A program made the position numbers and the translations under genes. A DNA stretch of 64,000 bases from Pseudoscleropodium purum (taxonomy: Eukaryota > Streptophyta > Bryopsida > Hypnales > Brachytheciaceae), in NCBI GenBank assembly GCA_963969395.1, contig OZ017795.1, positions 28,377,063 through 28,441,062 on the forward strand. The letters are read 5' to 3'. Below the pieces are notes generated by a model that saw nothing but the letters and a program-made list of their open reading frames with translations, made no database searches and was not told the origin of the DNA. Below are positions 63,993 through 64,000 of this stretch, in pieces (the stretch's first letter is position 1; each line of letters starts with the position of its first letter).

Positions 63993-64000
63993 CTGCACAG

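Overview
The window is nuclear DNA from a land plant. All four gene models that could be built are plant-type, split by GT-AG introns whose phases agree, and plant telo-boxes (AAACCCTAA) lie in two 5' regions. Long AT-rich stretches full of old repeats separate the genes. The lineage is not certain. The LINE proteins and compact introns suggest a bryophyte or other non-seed plant, but that is a low-confidence guess.

Layout: (1) 1-5.3 kb is AT-rich DNA with no gene. (2) 5.3-8.1 kb, minus strand, is a four-exon gene for a PHD-finger protein of VIN3/VEL type with a coiled-coil tail. (3) 9.5-10.4 kb holds copy 1 of a ~300-bp inverted-repeat element and a 77-bp tandem duplication. (4) 11.3-15.1 kb, minus strand, is a seven-exon DEAD-box RNA helicase with a WW domain and an RGG/RS tail. 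(5) 15.8-25.4 kb is AT-rich repeat DNA. (6) 25.6-29.4 kb is a GC-rich promoter area with a tandem repeat, a probable 2.3-kb 5'UTR intron containing a decayed tandem array, and a gene for a small LRR receptor-like protein without a kinase. (7) 29.5-33 kb is intergenic, with copy 2 of the inverted-repeat element and a 198-bp CACTA-type foldback MITE. (8) 33-44.9 kb is a decayed non-LTR retrotransposon (ORF1, endonuclease, reverse transcriptase, RNase H). Its + strand is strikingly poor in G and it is interrupted by copies 3 and 4. A tRNA-derived SINE candidate follows. (9) 47.2-53.4 kb, plus strand, is a five-exon gene for a protein with ten HGGG zinc-knuckle repeats, a family often mislabelled WRKY19-like, with a Stowaway MITE in intron 3. 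(10) 54-59.6 kb is AT-rich and holds a cluster of a dispersed repeat family. (11) 59.7-64 kb, minus strand, is an FNBP4-like protein with two WW domains, truncated at its 5' end by the window edge.

The cellular genes do not form a pathway. Two of them (helicase and FNBP4-like) have WW domains and fit RNA processing, two (PHD and zinc-knuckle) look like nuclear regulators, and one is a plasma-membrane receptor-like protein. The most unusual material is the four-copy inverted-repeat element family. One copy has cut the LINE RNase H frame, and the two flanks still join in frame with no target-site duplication.
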